Of a stretch of 64,000 nt of DNA, positions 7,453-17,468 are shown in pieces (within the stretch, counting starts at the first letter, position 1; every line of letters begins with the position of its first letter). The stretch is from NCBI RefSeq assembly GCF_003347495.1, contig NZ_QCXY01000004.1, positions 310,001 through 374,000 on the forward strand. The letters run 5' to 3'. A program made the position numbers and the translations under genes. The notes under the pieces are model-generated. The model saw only the letters and a program-made list of their open reading frames with translations, was not told the origin of the DNA and did no database searches. The stretch comes from Pleomorphovibrio marinus (GTDB lineage: Bacteria > Bacteroidota > Bacteroidia > Cytophagales > Cyclobacteriaceae).

Positions 7453-9597
7453 CTATTTTGATTTCTTTACTATTTCCAGATCCCTTACCACCTGAGGCCT
7501 GAATTGCTCCCAGGAAAAGGTGGTGAACTCCTCTCCATAATGCTCGGTGCTGACGTGAGGAACACTCCTATACCTGTCTTTGGTAAGTCGGATCACTTCA
7601 TCCCAATGCCCCACACAGCGTTCTAAGTAGGATATTGCCTCGTCCTTTTTAACTCTGTTTTCGGCTTGACGGTGGAATTCCCAAGCAACTCCAGCCCTTA
7701 CCTTGTCTGCAAAATATAGCCCCAAATAGGCCCAAGTTTCCATATCGTCCAATTCCGACTGTAAGGCCCCAGAATAGTTACTTTCCATGCGTCTCAAATC
7801 CCCCAGTAGTTCCAGTATTTCTTTTGCCTCAATTTCTGCGAGATCTGCCAAGTCAAGTGGGCCCATCTTTTCGCTGACTCCATTTTCCTGAAGTTTACTC
7901 TTCACAAAATCTGATATGGACATTAGCCCCGGATCCAAGGTTTCATGGTTCACCAACTCTTCTAAGGAAATGAAGGGAGAGCTTCTGTCAAAAAAGGCTT
8001 CATGATTGGAAGGTTCAGGTGCCAAAAAACCTTCGGCATATAGAGTGTAATCCCAGGTAGCTCTGTAAAAGGAGGCTAGCCTCATGGGGACATTACTAGC
8101 CAACTTATAGGCTTTTAAGAGTCCTTTTCCTGTACCCTCTCCGTACCTTAGCGTAATTTCGTCTTCAAAATAATGATCCGGCAACCCATCGTCGTACAAC
8201 AGCCTTCCCCATACTTTGTAAAACATCCATTGCTTTTCAAAAGCATACTGCCAAGTTTTTTGGGGTGAAGGAACATGAGAATAGTCCAATGCAGGTATAT
8301 ATCCTTCAGAACCAATAAAATACCCATTCACATAGGTGTGGTTGTTTTCTTTGAGGTGTTCCCGCACAAAATCAGGTTGCCCCCAGCGGAGGATGAAAAA
8401 ATCCTCGTTTCGGATCATCCATTGTATATTATAATCCTCGGGAATGGGATCCCAGAACCTTTGGTCCAACTCACCGGAATGATAGTCATGCGTGATTGCA
8501 AGCTTAGGAGTGGAGTGGCCGTGGGACCAGTTAAACTTAATTTCTACTAGGGCTGGATCCTCTAACTCCGCATTGGCAAGCACCTCTCTCATGGCCATAG
8601 GGTCCCCGGCAAGTACGGACCTGTGCAAAAACTTCACTTTCCTTTCTGCATCCTTCATACCTTGTACGAAGGTTTCCTCTATCCAGCCTTCTCGCTCCTC
8701 AGGTGTCATTTTTTCGTCAAAGGTACCCATCCAATCCGCTAGGGTAACACCAATGCCCGTAAGATCCGGATATTCATCTATAAGTGTGGCAACCGATTCA
8801 CGAGTGTATTGGATGACCTGCTCGGACAGGTCATTGTATTCCTCCCCGCCATAGGCCTCTACGAAGGAGGGAGAAACCACAATGTTCCAATTCACAATAA
8901 AGGTTTGTATCCCCCTATCCTTGGCCATTCGAAACAGGCTGTGCCAGAAGTCCTGCCATTCCTCCATTTCCCTTTGATCGAAGGGACTGGCATCAGGAAA
9001 ATTTTCTGTCCTCACCATATAGGGAAAGGGGTGGTTGTTCCACAAAGACAGCACGTTCAGGCGGTTTTCCACCATCATATCCAAAAACCGCTCCCAGAAG
9101 TTTAAATCCCTACACACCTTAGTATGAATACGGGTGGCCTCACTGTCCCGGTAGGGGGACCAAGGAAGGTTGAATTTCACAATCCTGTATTCCATAGCGG
9201 GGTTAACCGCTTGGTCTTTTATATCCGCCAGTCCTTTTCCATGACGCAGTTCATCCGATATGGCAAGTAAGCCGTACATAGCTCCGATCTCATCGGTTGC
9301 CTTCACATGGATTTCCCCCTTTTGGTTTTCAATACTATAGCCCTCTTTTTCAATTTCCTTTTGTCCTTTATTCGGTGCAGCAGGATCAACCAAGATTACC
9401 CTAATACCAGCATCTTCCAGGGGATCAGAGTGGGAATATAACTTGACACTCTCTCCCTTTTTTACCAAAGCTTTTCCCAAAGCAACAACACCGTGGGAAA
9501 CAGGCCCCGAGTCGTAATCCACTACCAGTTTTACCTGGGAAAAGGAAGAAAAGCACAGGCAAATACTACATATGCCAATCAAAGCAATTTTCTTCAT
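7453..9597 (-). CDS. Exported glycoside-hydrolase-like protein (GH67/GH20-type architecture)
   Basis: I start this at the ATG at 9597, which gives MKKIALIGICSICLC and a clean Sec signal; an upstream in-frame start would overlap the previous gene and spoil the signal. The mature part (714 aa total) begins with a small alpha/beta domain of the kind that precedes GH20 and GH67 catalytic barrels (EIHVKATDEIGAMYGLLAI at about 95-113). A TIM-barrel-like region follows with LNVLSLWNNHPFPY, GIQTFIVNWNI and GIGVTLADW. The C-terminal third is helical. This suggests a secreted exo-glycosidase, perhaps acting on uronic-acid or amino-sugar containing glycans; the exact family is uncertain. The start lies one base after the stop of the upstream gene at 9599. 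Confidence 0.55.
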   Translation of the reverse strand: MKKIALIGICSICLCFSSFSQVKLVVDYDSGPVSHGVVALGKALVKKGESVKLYSHSDPLEDAGIRVILVDPAAPNKGQKEIEKEGYSIENQKGEIHVKATDEIGAMYGLLAISDELRHGKGLADIKDQAVNPAMEYRIVKFNLPWSPYRDSEATRIHTKVCRDLNFWERFLDMMVENRLNVLSLWNNHPFPYMVRTENFPDASPFDQREMEEWQDFWHSLFRMAKDRGIQTFIVNWNIVVSPSFVEAYGGEEYNDLSEQVIQYTRESVATLIDEYPDLTGIGVTLADWMGTFDEKMTPEEREGWIEETFVQGMKDAERKVKFLHRSVLAGDPMAMREVLANAELEDPALVEIKFNWSHGHSTPKLAITHDYHSGELDQRFWDPIPEDYNIQWMIRNEDFFILRWGQPDFVREHLKENNHTYVNGYFIGSEGYIPALDYSHVPSPQKTWQYAFEKQWMFYKVWGRLLYDDGLPDHYFEDEITLRYGEGTGKGLLKAYKLASNVPMRLASFYRATWDYTLYAEGFLAPEPSNHEAFFDRSSPFISLEELVNHETLDPGLMSISDFVKSKLQENGVSEKMGPLDLADLAEIEAKEILELLGDLRRMESNYSGALQSELDDMETWAYLGLYFADKVRAGVAWEFHRQAENRVKKDEAISYLERCVGHWDEVIRLTKDRYRSVPHVSTEHYGEEFTTFSWEQFRPQVVRDLEIVKKSK

Positions 9598-9598
9598 C

Positions 9599-11863
9599 CT
9601 ATTTATATTCAGTTTCAAGGTGTACCGCAACAAAGTCCTCTAGCTTTTCTATTTCAAGAGTTACAAACCCTGGCTCTCCAGTTACTTTTATAGAGCCCTG
9701 ATCCTTCAGTATTTTGTGGGAAATAAGATGCTGTCCTGGAAATGGCAACTTAAAGCTTAATTGATGGACTGGAATCAATTCCCGAGTAGGCCGTTTTGGC
9801 CCAGAACTGGTATTTACCAGGGAAAAAACATATTTTCCGGGTGTCTCCATAGACCTTGTCCATCCCATATGCACCGAAGCCGGAGCATTGCTCTCGGGTA
9901 GGTTTTCTTTCCCTACTAGGTATTTTACGGCTCTGGCCAACACATTTCTCGCATCACCATGTCCCATTTGATGAACCGTGACATCGGGCTGGTTGGCAAA
10001 ATAGATCACCTTACCTTTTCCAAATTCATTTTCGACAATGGTGGGGTACTCACTAGAAAGTTGCTCCACCCAGGCTTTGTCCGGTGGCTGGTTATGCACA
10101 GTGGGAACCACATTGCAAATTACCTTTACAGAGGATAGGGGTTTGGTTTTTAAGGTATAAGCATATTGATGGAGCAGTTGCGTCTGTGCTGCGTCCTCTG
10201 CTACCAAGGGGTGGGTGGCTGCCGAAATAAATTGGTAATTGTCCTTTCTGGTATTCCATCTTTCTCCTCCATAATTCACCCCAAATAACTGGGACAAGGC
10301 AAAATTCTCCCTTGGGTTTCCTTCCTGGTCCAGGAGGCTTGTGGCATAGGTGGCCATCACCTTTCCTCCATCTTTCACATAGGACGTTAGGAGTGCCACT
10401 TCTTCCTCCGCCATACAATGCACATTGGGAAGAATGACCAGGCTATATTCTTGCAGCTTTTCTGCACTGACTTGCTCAGAAAGAATAAAATCGTGGGGAA
10501 TATGGTTTTCTATCAGTACGGCCTCCATGCCCTTGATCGCATCCCCGAAATGCTCCTCTTCCTCCAGTTCATTTCTGTAATGCAAGCGGGTGGGCCGGGA
10601 ATAATAAATCCCAATCCTAGAAACTGGAACATGCCCGGCCAGCAAGTCCGCATGTTCCTTTACAAAATGGTTGGCATCTTCTTCTACATAGGCATTTCTG
10701 GTATCATAGGCAATAGGAGGCACATTGGTAAAATAGCAGTTCCAAAACCTACCCCCCACCGATAGGATTTCCCATAGCCAAATTTTGACATCCAAAGAAG
10801 GCTCTATTACCAACCTGTGAGAGGTACCATTACCCCCATACATAACTACCGCTTCCCTTTCGGGAGCTACCGATTTGAGGAATTTGATAATGGACTGTGC
10901 GTAATTGTAATCCTCATAGTGAATATGCTCAGAATTTTCCGTGAGGAAAGCAACGCTAACCAGGATGTCAAAATGATCGAAGGCATTTTTCAGGTCTATG
11001 CCGTTGTTTACCCTACGACCTACTTCATACATGCTGAACACCTCAGCGGTGTACACCTTATCCTCTCCAAAGGATTTTATGGTTTTCTTTATTTTGTCCA
11101 TATAGGTGTCCGCAGCATGGCGTTTCCAACCCATGTAGGTATCCAGTTCTTCCGGGGAAGATTCTCCCATTACCGGAAGCTCCTTGCCATTGTAGTCTTT
11201 GTAGGCCTCCTGACAATAGGGACAATAACAGATGCCGTCATAGCCCGGGCTGTTGTGCCATATACCGTCCAAATCATAAGCTTCCAATACCTTGCTTATG
11301 TATTCATTGGCATAGTCGTTTCGGTAGGGTGTATTGTAGCAGGCAATGTGAAGATGAGGTTTGGTATAGGTCATCATCATGGGGCTCTGATCCCTATTTT
11401 TGGCAAACCAGTCTGGAAACTTTTCATATACCTCCGGTACCACACCTCTAAAATCCACACGCCCCATTATCCGTATCCCTTTAGCCTTGCAGGCTTCGGC
11501 TATTTCCTGGAGAATGTCCCTACCCTCCAAAAAAGGGTTTAAGTTTGCCGCTGGCAAGGGGTTTTGCCAAAAATCAGTAATACCTCCAGCATTGACGCAG
11601 AGCGCATTTGCCCCCGATTTCAACACATAATTGGTCACTATATCCACATCGTAGTCCTGCGCGTCCGTCTCCCTTAATACCGTATGCATAATGCGAAGGG
11701 GCTGTTGAAACCAGGGAAGGTCCTGTCTCAGGGACAAACTTTTCGAGCTGGCCTGAGCCGACATTGCTGGAAAAAGCCACATCCCTCCCATAAATACTGC
11801 ACCTGCCTTGATGAATTCTCTTCTACTTTTTGATCCAAGATCGATATCCTTATATATATCCAT
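9599..11863 (-). CDS. Tat-exported glycosidase-like protein with beta-galactosidase trimerisation-like domain
   Basis: A 754-aa protein. A twin-arginine signal (SRREFIKAGAVFMGG, residues 13-27) directs folded export. Residues 50-400 resemble the hypothetical glycosyl hydrolase 6/alpha-amylase-like barrel: ANALCVNAGGITDFW, IRIMGRVDFR, DGIWHNSPGYDGICYCPYC with four closely spaced aromatic/Cys residues, and VYTAEVFS. Residues 420-640 look like the Rossmann-like domain found in GH42 enzymes (LVILPNVHCMAEEEVALL, GGKVMATYATSL). The C-terminus is a beta domain. It probably acts on a glycan with the adjacent glycosidase gene, which starts one base after its stop. The catalytic acids cannot be assigned by eye, so an enzymatic role is likely but not proven. 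Confidence 0.6.
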   Translation of the reverse strand: MDIYKDIDLGSKSRREFIKAGAVFMGGMWLFPAMSAQASSKSLSLRQDLPWFQQPLRIMHTVLRETDAQDYDVDIVTNYVLKSGANALCVNAGGITDFWQNPLPAANLNPFLEGRDILQEIAEACKAKGIRIMGRVDFRGVVPEVYEKFPDWFAKNRDQSPMMMTYTKPHLHIACYNTPYRNDYANEYISKVLEAYDLDGIWHNSPGYDGICYCPYCQEAYKDYNGKELPVMGESSPEELDTYMGWKRHAADTYMDKIKKTIKSFGEDKVYTAEVFSMYEVGRRVNNGIDLKNAFDHFDILVSVAFLTENSEHIHYEDYNYAQSIIKFLKSVAPEREAVVMYGGNGTSHRLVIEPSLDVKIWLWEILSVGGRFWNCYFTNVPPIAYDTRNAYVEEDANHFVKEHADLLAGHVPVSRIGIYYSRPTRLHYRNELEEEEHFGDAIKGMEAVLIENHIPHDFILSEQVSAEKLQEYSLVILPNVHCMAEEEVALLTSYVKDGGKVMATYATSLLDQEGNPRENFALSQLFGVNYGGERWNTRKDNYQFISAATHPLVAEDAAQTQLLHQYAYTLKTKPLSSVKVICNVVPTVHNQPPDKAWVEQLSSEYPTIVENEFGKGKVIYFANQPDVTVHQMGHGDARNVLARAVKYLVGKENLPESNAPASVHMGWTRSMETPGKYVFSLVNTSSGPKRPTRELIPVHQLSFKLPFPGQHLISHKILKDQGSIKVTGEPGFVTLEIEKLEDFVAVHLETEYK

Positions 11864-11883
11864 AAAATCTTCTGTTGCTTACT

Positions 11884-13014
11884 TTATTTTCTCCCTATAC
11901 CAAACTGATCTCCAGCTTTTACTACCTTTCCTCCCTGCATATGCACCTCAATCATTTTCTCGCTAGCCACGTAATTATGGTGCTCGTCTTTCAGCAGAAG
12001 GAGAATTTCCCTACTCGCCACATCTATCACTTCACCGCTGGAAGGATAGGCATATTTGCCATCGAGGCTAAAGGTAATCCAACCCGGCATATCCTGAAGG
12101 GGAATGGTAGTAAGCTGCTGATAGGGAGGCTCTGCACTGAAAATATGCATACGCATATTATGCCCGTCACAGACCCATACCTCACTTTCATCCGGGGTAA
12201 GCCCAACGCCATGGCTTGGATTGCCATGCCTTCTAACCGGACCCTTGTCCCATCCTTCTACGATAACCTGGGCGGTTACTTCTCCGGTTTTCAAATCCCC
12301 CACTTCAAACCCCAAGAGATCGTCCACATTGACAAAGGCCAAGGTTTCCTTGCTGTTCACCGTAAAGGGGCGTATTCCATTTGAAAAAGGGCCAATTTTT
12401 TGAACTACGGTATGGTTTTCCGTTTCTGCGACGTGAAGCAATGGGGAGGCAATATCGCCCATATACACTTTTTTGCCCGATGGGCCATATACGGTGTTGT
12501 GGGCCCTTTGCACCACGTCGATTTTCTGAATAAGCTCACCGGTTTCACAATCCACCACATTCCAGAAATCCTTTTCCAGGGAAGGCATATACATAATTTT
12601 ACCGTCCGGGGAAATGGACATGCGATCCGCTCCTCCTTCATAGGTCTTTTCCCATACCAGCTCCTCTGTTTCCAAATCAATGCGCTGTAAGCCTTCTAAG
12701 GTACTGATGTATAAGCTGTTTAGTGTGGTGCTAACCGCTATACCCTTTACGTTAGAAGGTTTACCGTTTTTCATAAAGCCCTTTGTGGGGATCCGTTTGA
12801 CAAATCGATGGTTGTCCTCCATATCAAAGACCAGCAAACCATGGCCACCATATCCCAGATAGTTACGGATACCGGGCACTGCTACATACAAATATTTGTG
12901 TGCTTCATCCGTGATGGATTCTTTGGGAGGGTCAGCAGTTGTTTTCCCTTGAGAAACAAAAAGGATGCTGAGGAAGAAAAACAGGAAAAGGGGTAAATGC
13001 TTAATTGTCTTCAT
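11884..13014 (-). CDS. Secreted YncE-like beta-propeller protein
   Basis: A 376-aa protein with an N-terminal Sec signal (MKTIKHLPLFLFFFLSILFVSQG). The body consists of repeated beta-propeller blades with recurrent motifs such as YLYVAVPG, LLVFDMED, SLYISTLEGLQRIDLET, ADRMSISPDGKIMYMP, GVGLTPDESEVWVCD and ITFSLDGKYAYPSSG, matching YVTN/YncE-type propellers. These often bind ligands or DNA in the periplasm or act as lactonase-like scaffolds; no catalytic set is evident here. It lies 20 bases upstream of the Tat-exported glycosidase-like gene on the same strand and may be co-transcribed, so a role in glycan handling is plausible but inferred from context alone. Confidence 0.7.
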   Translation of the reverse strand: MKTIKHLPLFLFFFLSILFVSQGKTTADPPKESITDEAHKYLYVAVPGIRNYLGYGGHGLLVFDMEDNHRFVKRIPTKGFMKNGKPSNVKGIAVSTTLNSLYISTLEGLQRIDLETEELVWEKTYEGGADRMSISPDGKIMYMPSLEKDFWNVVDCETGELIQKIDVVQRAHNTVYGPSGKKVYMGDIASPLLHVAETENHTVVQKIGPFSNGIRPFTVNSKETLAFVNVDDLLGFEVGDLKTGEVTAQVIVEGWDKGPVRRHGNPSHGVGLTPDESEVWVCDGHNMRMHIFSAEPPYQQLTTIPLQDMPGWITFSLDGKYAYPSSGEVIDVASREILLLLKDEHHNYVASEKMIEVHMQGGKVVKAGDQFGIGRK

Positions 13015-13115
13015 GGCTTTGCCGGTTTATTAGATTCAATGTTTGATGTATCACTAGAAAATAATCTTCTTTCAAGCTGCAGGTCCGTTTTATATTGGAC
13101 ATGCAGGATTGGACC

Positions 13116-14723
13116 CTAAAATACTCCGGGGTTCCTATGGTCACCGGATCTGTTTTTCACCGTTCTTTTAAGGGGAATTTGCATTCCATCGGTAGATTCC
13201 AGCCAATCATAAATTTCATGTGCAAGTTCTTCTATTTGGTCCCGATGCTCGGGACTAGCTATTAGGTTGTTCATCTCATAGGGGTCTTCCAATAGGTCGT
13301 AGAACTCATTGGTATCCCAAATTCCATGATAGCGGATGTACTTGTAGCGGTCTGTCCGTACCCCGTGCATGGTAGGGGTATGGGGAAAGTCATATTCCCA
13401 ATAATATTCGTAGAAGATCCTGTCCCTCCATCCCGATTCCTCTCCCTTAAGCAGTGGTACAAAAGACATCCCATGCAAATGATCCGGTGCTTTCAGTCCT
13501 GCCATTTCCAGTACCGTAGGGGCAATGTCTATGTTCTGCACCATCTTATCAATGGTTTTCCCCGATTCAAACAATTCCGGGCAATGCACAAGAAAGGGTA
13601 CTTTCACGGATTCCTCATAAAAATGCCTTTTATCGATTAATCCATGCTCGCCAAATGAAAACCCATTATCACCCATATATATCACCATGGTGGATTCCAG
13701 CTCTCCCACCTCTTCAAGGTAGTCCAGCACAGCACCAATGCTTTGGTCCACTCCAAGCAAGGTTTCGCAGTACCTCCGGAAAAACTCCCCAAAATCCATT
13801 CGGCCATGGTACATATAATCTACTCCATGCCAGCCTTCTCGCTGCATTTTTTGCCAATCGGGCATCCTTCCCTCCCCATAATAGTCCTCTCCAGCATACG
13901 GTTCCGGCCCTGGGCCTTCCCTTTCCAGGGTTTGGTTACCATCCATTCTTTTACCTGTAACCTGCGGGGCTGAGGTATAAAAGGAAGGGGGAATTACTAG
14001 TTCCTCCTCCTCGTATTTCTTAAAATGCCGTTGGGCAGGAGCAAACTCTGCATGCACAGCCTTATGGGATAAATAAAGAAAATAGGGCTTCTCCTTGTCC
14101 CTTTGCCTCAACCATTCCAAAGCATGCTCCGTAAGCAAATCGGTGATATAGGTACTGTCCTCATAAGAGATGTGTTCACCATTAATGTTAAGAGTGGGGT
14201 TATAATAGACTCCCTGACCCCTGAAGCTTTCCCAATGATCGAATCCGGGGCGGGGTTCATCGGAATCGGAACCCATATGCCATTTGCCAAAAAAGCCCGT
14301 TTCATAGCCTCCTTTCTGAAGGTATTCCGGAAAGAATACCAAATTATCGGGTACCGGAGCGTGATTATCCACCACAGTGTGGGAATGGGAAAATAGTCCT
14401 GTAAGAATGGATGCCCTACTAGGGGAGCAAAGGGAGGTAGTAACAAAGGCATTGGGAAAATGGGCACCTTGAGCAGCCATTTTATCCATGTTAGGGGTTT
14501 CTAGCCAAGGTATTTTGCCGGTAAATCCCATAAAATCATACCTGTGGTCATCACTCAAAATGAAGATAACGTTCCTGGGCTTTTCACCCTGTCTAAGGCT
14601 TTCCAAAGAGAGAGATGTTCCTTTCGAATCCCTGCTATCCTTTTCTGATCCACAGGAAAGGCAGAAGAGCAAGGGAAAGGAAAACATCCAAGCATACCTC
14701 GAGAAAAAAAGAAGGTTGATCAT
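13116..14723 (-). CDS. Cys-type sulfatase (S1 family) lipoprotein
   Basis: A 535-aa sulfatase. A lipoprotein signal ends at Cys24 (CLSC). The formylglycine site is CSPSR at 99-103, so Cys99 must be converted to formylglycine by a maturation enzyme, which is not encoded in this window. Metal-binding Asp residues are in ILSDDHRYD near the N-terminus and YMGDNGFSFGEHG near 350, with a following basic residue in DKRHFYEES. The C-terminal FYDLLEDPYEMNNL motif is typical of bacterial glycan sulfatases. It would remove sulfate esters from polysaccharide fragments at the cell surface. It lies between the YncE-like gene and a second sulfatase on the same strand, with gaps of 101 and 161 bases. Confidence 0.92.
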   Translation of the reverse strand: MINLLFFSRYAWMFSFPLLFCLSCGSEKDSRDSKGTSLSLESLRQGEKPRNVIFILSDDHRYDFMGFTGKIPWLETPNMDKMAAQGAHFPNAFVTTSLCSPSRASILTGLFSHSHTVVDNHAPVPDNLVFFPEYLQKGGYETGFFGKWHMGSDSDEPRPGFDHWESFRGQGVYYNPTLNINGEHISYEDSTYITDLLTEHALEWLRQRDKEKPYFLYLSHKAVHAEFAPAQRHFKKYEEEELVIPPSFYTSAPQVTGKRMDGNQTLEREGPGPEPYAGEDYYGEGRMPDWQKMQREGWHGVDYMYHGRMDFGEFFRRYCETLLGVDQSIGAVLDYLEEVGELESTMVIYMGDNGFSFGEHGLIDKRHFYEESVKVPFLVHCPELFESGKTIDKMVQNIDIAPTVLEMAGLKAPDHLHGMSFVPLLKGEESGWRDRIFYEYYWEYDFPHTPTMHGVRTDRYKYIRYHGIWDTNEFYDLLEDPYEMNNLIASPEHRDQIEELAHEIYDWLESTDGMQIPLKRTVKNRSGDHRNPGVF

Positions 14724-14884
14724 TGTAATTGGGTGTATTGTTAAAGGCGTTGAGAAACTATCCTAAAGTTGCTCAAGAATGCCTCAATTACCAAATAATT
14801 CTACATAAAATAGGGTTTTCCCTACGGTAAAACCGGAATTGCCACTTTTCAGGAACCTGACTTTATTTGGGCGGCAACTCTAAG

Positions 14885-16339
14885 TTATTTGGGCGTAATA
14901 GCATGAAATTTTTCATTGGGAACATTGGGTATCGGCGCCCCTGTGTTATCCAGCCACTGTTGGAGGGTATCCAATAATGCTCGGGCCTTTACTTTTTCAG
15001 TGGTCTTCAGGTCATTATCTTCGGAGATATCGCTACCGAGGTCAAATAGCTCATAACCATCATATTCATGGTACTTTATCAACTTCCAATCTCCGTTAAT
15101 AACCACAGAGGAGGGTACGGCTCTCCAATGATTCACTTCCGTTCCATAAACCGGCAGCACACGCTCTTTATCCTGCCCTTCTAAGTAAAGGGGAAAATGG
15201 AAGAAAATAGATCTATCCGGTAATTCTTCCCCCTTCATAAGGGGTAAAAGGGAAAGGCCATCAACAGGCTGCCCTCCTGGTGGTGACAATCCTGCCAGGT
15301 CTGCGAAAGTGGGCATAAAGTCCACGCCTGACACTGGGTATTCCGAACTTCTCCCTGCCAGTATCACTGCGGGCCATCGGAACACCGCAGGTACTCTGAT
15401 GCCTCCTTCATAAAAGGTGCCTTTTCCAGCCCTTAAAGGGCCATTATCCGTAAAACGCATCAATCCTCCATTGTCAGAGGTAAAGACCAGCAGAGTATTG
15501 TCTTCCAATTCCAATTGCCTCAATTTCTCCATTACCCTGCCTACGCTTTTGTCCAATTGCTCTACCTCCGCAGCATACACGGGGTCAAACCCCTCCAATC
15601 CCAAGGATGAAATTTTTTGCCGATAATAGTCCACCCGATCCTGCCTGGCTGCCATAGGGGTATGTACTTCCCAATGGGAGAGGTAAATGAAGAAGGGATC
15701 CTCCTTGTGTTTTTCCATCAATTCCAATGCGGTATCCGTGAGCTTTCTTGCCACAGTGGTGTCATTGTAATACCTCTCCTCCTTACCATTCCGATTGGAG
15801 TACTCCCCCAACACACCGGCAGAAGAATTGTAGGTAAATCCCTGATTGTCGTCTCCGATATGCCATTTTCCCAGCCGAGCGGTAATATAACCAGCCTCTT
15901 CCAACAGTTCTGCCAAAGACGTAATTCCGGGATCCACATGGTTGATATTCACCGGAAAAGTTTGATAGGTACTGTCCTCCCCAAAAGACGGAACTTTCCA
16001 ACGCATTTTTTCCACATTGCCTTCCCTGGCATAACCCTGGGGCAGGTATACATGGTGGCGGGGGCCGTACATTCCAGTCAATATCCCTGCCCTAGAAGGG
16101 GCGCAGTTAGCAGCACTGGGGTAAAACCGGTTTAGTGTCATCCCCTCCCTGGCCAGTTGGTCCAGATTTGGGGTTTCATGCAATGGATTATCCCGGAATC
16201 CCACATCTGCCCATCCCAGGTCATCCGCTAAAATGAAAACAATATTGGGAGTAGATTTTGCCTTATCAGTTTGGCAGGAATAGAGCAAAATGGAAGTCAA
16301 AAAAAATAGTAGGAACTGAAGTATTGGCAACGGCTTCAT
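14885..16339 (-). CDS. Cys-type sulfatase (S1 family, arylsulfatase A-like) lipoprotein
   Basis: The ATG at 16339 is chosen because it gives MKPLPILQFLLFF and a lipobox ending at Cys22 (LLYSC); a longer version from 16378 would add 13 non-signal residues. The 484-aa protein has DDLGWAD metal ligands near 39-45, the formylglycine site CAPSR at 79-83, LARLGKWHIGD-like GKWHIG near 165, and FTSDNGG near 285. The C-terminus carries YELFDLGSDISEDNDL. The architecture is that of aryl- or glycan-sulfatases acting in the periplasm or outer membrane. It is transcribed divergently from the CPBP gene at 16379, sharing an extremely short intergenic region of 39 bases. Confidence 0.92.
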   Translation of the reverse strand: MKPLPILQFLLFFLTSILLYSCQTDKAKSTPNIVFILADDLGWADVGFRDNPLHETPNLDQLAREGMTLNRFYPSAANCAPSRAGILTGMYGPRHHVYLPQGYAREGNVEKMRWKVPSFGEDSTYQTFPVNINHVDPGITSLAELLEEAGYITARLGKWHIGDDNQGFTYNSSAGVLGEYSNRNGKEERYYNDTTVARKLTDTALELMEKHKEDPFFIYLSHWEVHTPMAARQDRVDYYRQKISSLGLEGFDPVYAAEVEQLDKSVGRVMEKLRQLELEDNTLLVFTSDNGGLMRFTDNGPLRAGKGTFYEGGIRVPAVFRWPAVILAGRSSEYPVSGVDFMPTFADLAGLSPPGGQPVDGLSLLPLMKGEELPDRSIFFHFPLYLEGQDKERVLPVYGTEVNHWRAVPSSVVINGDWKLIKYHEYDGYELFDLGSDISEDNDLKTTEKVKARALLDTLQQWLDNTGAPIPNVPNEKFHAITPK

Positions 16340-16378
16340 ATAATCATAATTTACTCTGGAAATATTGTAAAGATACAA

Positions 16379-16900
16379 ATGAGGAGGATATCAGCTAAAC
16401 TTGAGTGTTTCGTTTTCAATTTCCACAATAAAAACAAATACTTTTTAATTAGTTTTATGATCTTAGCTGATCTAGTTTTGACTTTCTCCTTATCTCTAGT
16501 TTTTTCATTACTCAAAGGCGATGAAATTTTTGAAATTTATTTTTTGAGAGAGCAGTCTTTATCTACTGTTTTTTTCTCTACAGTAATTTTAGCCCCAATA
16601 ATCGAAACTTTTACCTTTCAGTTTTTAACCACTGAGTCATTAATTTGGATATTTCGAAAAATGAAAATCCCACATGTAATGTTTTTCTCGATACTAATTT
16701 CGGGAGTAGCATTTGGGTCATCACATGGGTACAACATGAATTACGTTTTAGTGGCCATACTGATAGGGTTACTCTATGGAGTTTATTATTTTATAGCTAG
16801 GTATCACCATAGAATGAATGCTTTTTTGACAATTTGCATTGTTCATTCAATCTCGAATTTAATTGGATTTGATTTTGATGATTGGCTTGGGGTTTTATAA
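16379..16900 (+). CDS. CPBP (CAAX protease/bacteriocin-processing) family membrane protein, degenerate motif 1
   Basis: A 173-aa protein with about five hydrophobic helices. The CPBP motifs are readable but altered: motif 1 is IIETFTFQ near residue 79-86, where the usual EExxxR has lost the first Glu and the Arg; motif 2 is GVAFGSSHGYN near 110-120 with the conserved His; motif 3 is HSISN near 160-164. Active relatives are intramembrane Glu-type proteases. The missing first Glu questions activity. Base composition is clearly more AT-rich than the flanking sulfatase genes, which may reflect recent acquisition or relaxed selection. It is a solitary plus-strand gene in a minus-strand region. The start at 16379 is the only good ATG, and it lies just 39 bases from the divergent sulfatase start. 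Confidence 0.7.
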   Translation: MRRISAKLECFVFNFHNKNKYFLISFMILADLVLTFSLSLVFSLLKGDEIFEIYFLREQSLSTVFFSTVILAPIIETFTFQFLTTESLIWIFRKMKIPHVMFFSILISGVAFGSSHGYNMNYVLVAILIGLLYGVYYFIARYHHRMNAFLTICIVHSISNLIGFDFDDWLGVL

Positions 16901-16971
16901 ATAAATATTTACCTGAGCCTACGATAGTTTACCTATTGAAAAGAATGCGTAAATAAATCCTAAAATTAAAT

Positions 16972-17394
16972 TTAAGAAGCAAAAATTTGATCCGGATCCT
17001 GAAAGGATTTAAACTCCAAGGCATTCCCACTGGGATCCAGAAAAAACATGGTAGCCTGCTCTCCTACTTCTCCCTTGAACCGGATGTAGGGCTCTACAAT
17101 AAAATCAAGTCTATTTTTTTTGAGTTTTTCGGCTAAACTATGCCATTCTTCCCATGGAAGAATTACGCCAAAATGCCTGACAGGAACATTTTTTCCATCT
17201 ACCTGGTTGGCCTTTGCCTGAGTCAATTCTTCCGGTTTGACATGGGCAGAAAGCTGGTGTCCAAAAAAATTGAAATCTATCCAGTTTTCAGTGCTCCTGC
17301 CGATTTCACAACCCAGCAAATCTTGATAAAAGTCCCTGGTTTCTTCTATATCCCTGATGGGAAAGGCGAGGTGGAAAGGCTGAATGGTTCGCAT
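16972..17394 (-). CDS. VOC (glyoxalase/dioxygenase) family protein
   Basis: A 140-aa vicinal-oxygen-chelate protein with two beta-alpha-beta-beta-beta modules. The first has [23 protein letters not shown] (metal-ligand His8) and ends with GHQLSAHV; the second has RHFGVIL and ends with [15 protein letters not shown], where the Glu in ALEF is the usual fourth ligand. His, His and Glu are therefore available for a divalent metal. Members include glyoxalases, dioxygenases and fosfomycin-type resistance enzymes; the small size and generic sequence do not allow a substrate call. It follows the CPBP gene tail to tail and lies 74 bases downstream of the FAD oxidase gene start-side neighbour on the same strand. 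Confidence 0.8.
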   Translation of the reverse strand: MRTIQPFHLAFPIRDIEETRDFYQDLLGCEIGRSTENWIDFNFFGHQLSAHVKPEELTQAKANQVDGKNVPVRHFGVILPWEEWHSLAEKLKKNRLDFIVEPYIRFKGEVGEQATMFFLDPSGNALEFKSFQDPDQIFAS

Positions 17395-17468
17395 AATGTT
17401 ATTGGAATGAATGATTAGGGAAAATACATCATTTACCTTCGTAAGCTTTGCCGTTTCCCTGAGAATTT

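Noticed and set aside
10817-11542. A 241-codon plus-strand open frame, rich in aromatic residues.
   Set aside because: It is antisense to the Tat-exported glycosidase-like gene, has no signal or family motif and no promoter, so it is a shadow frame.
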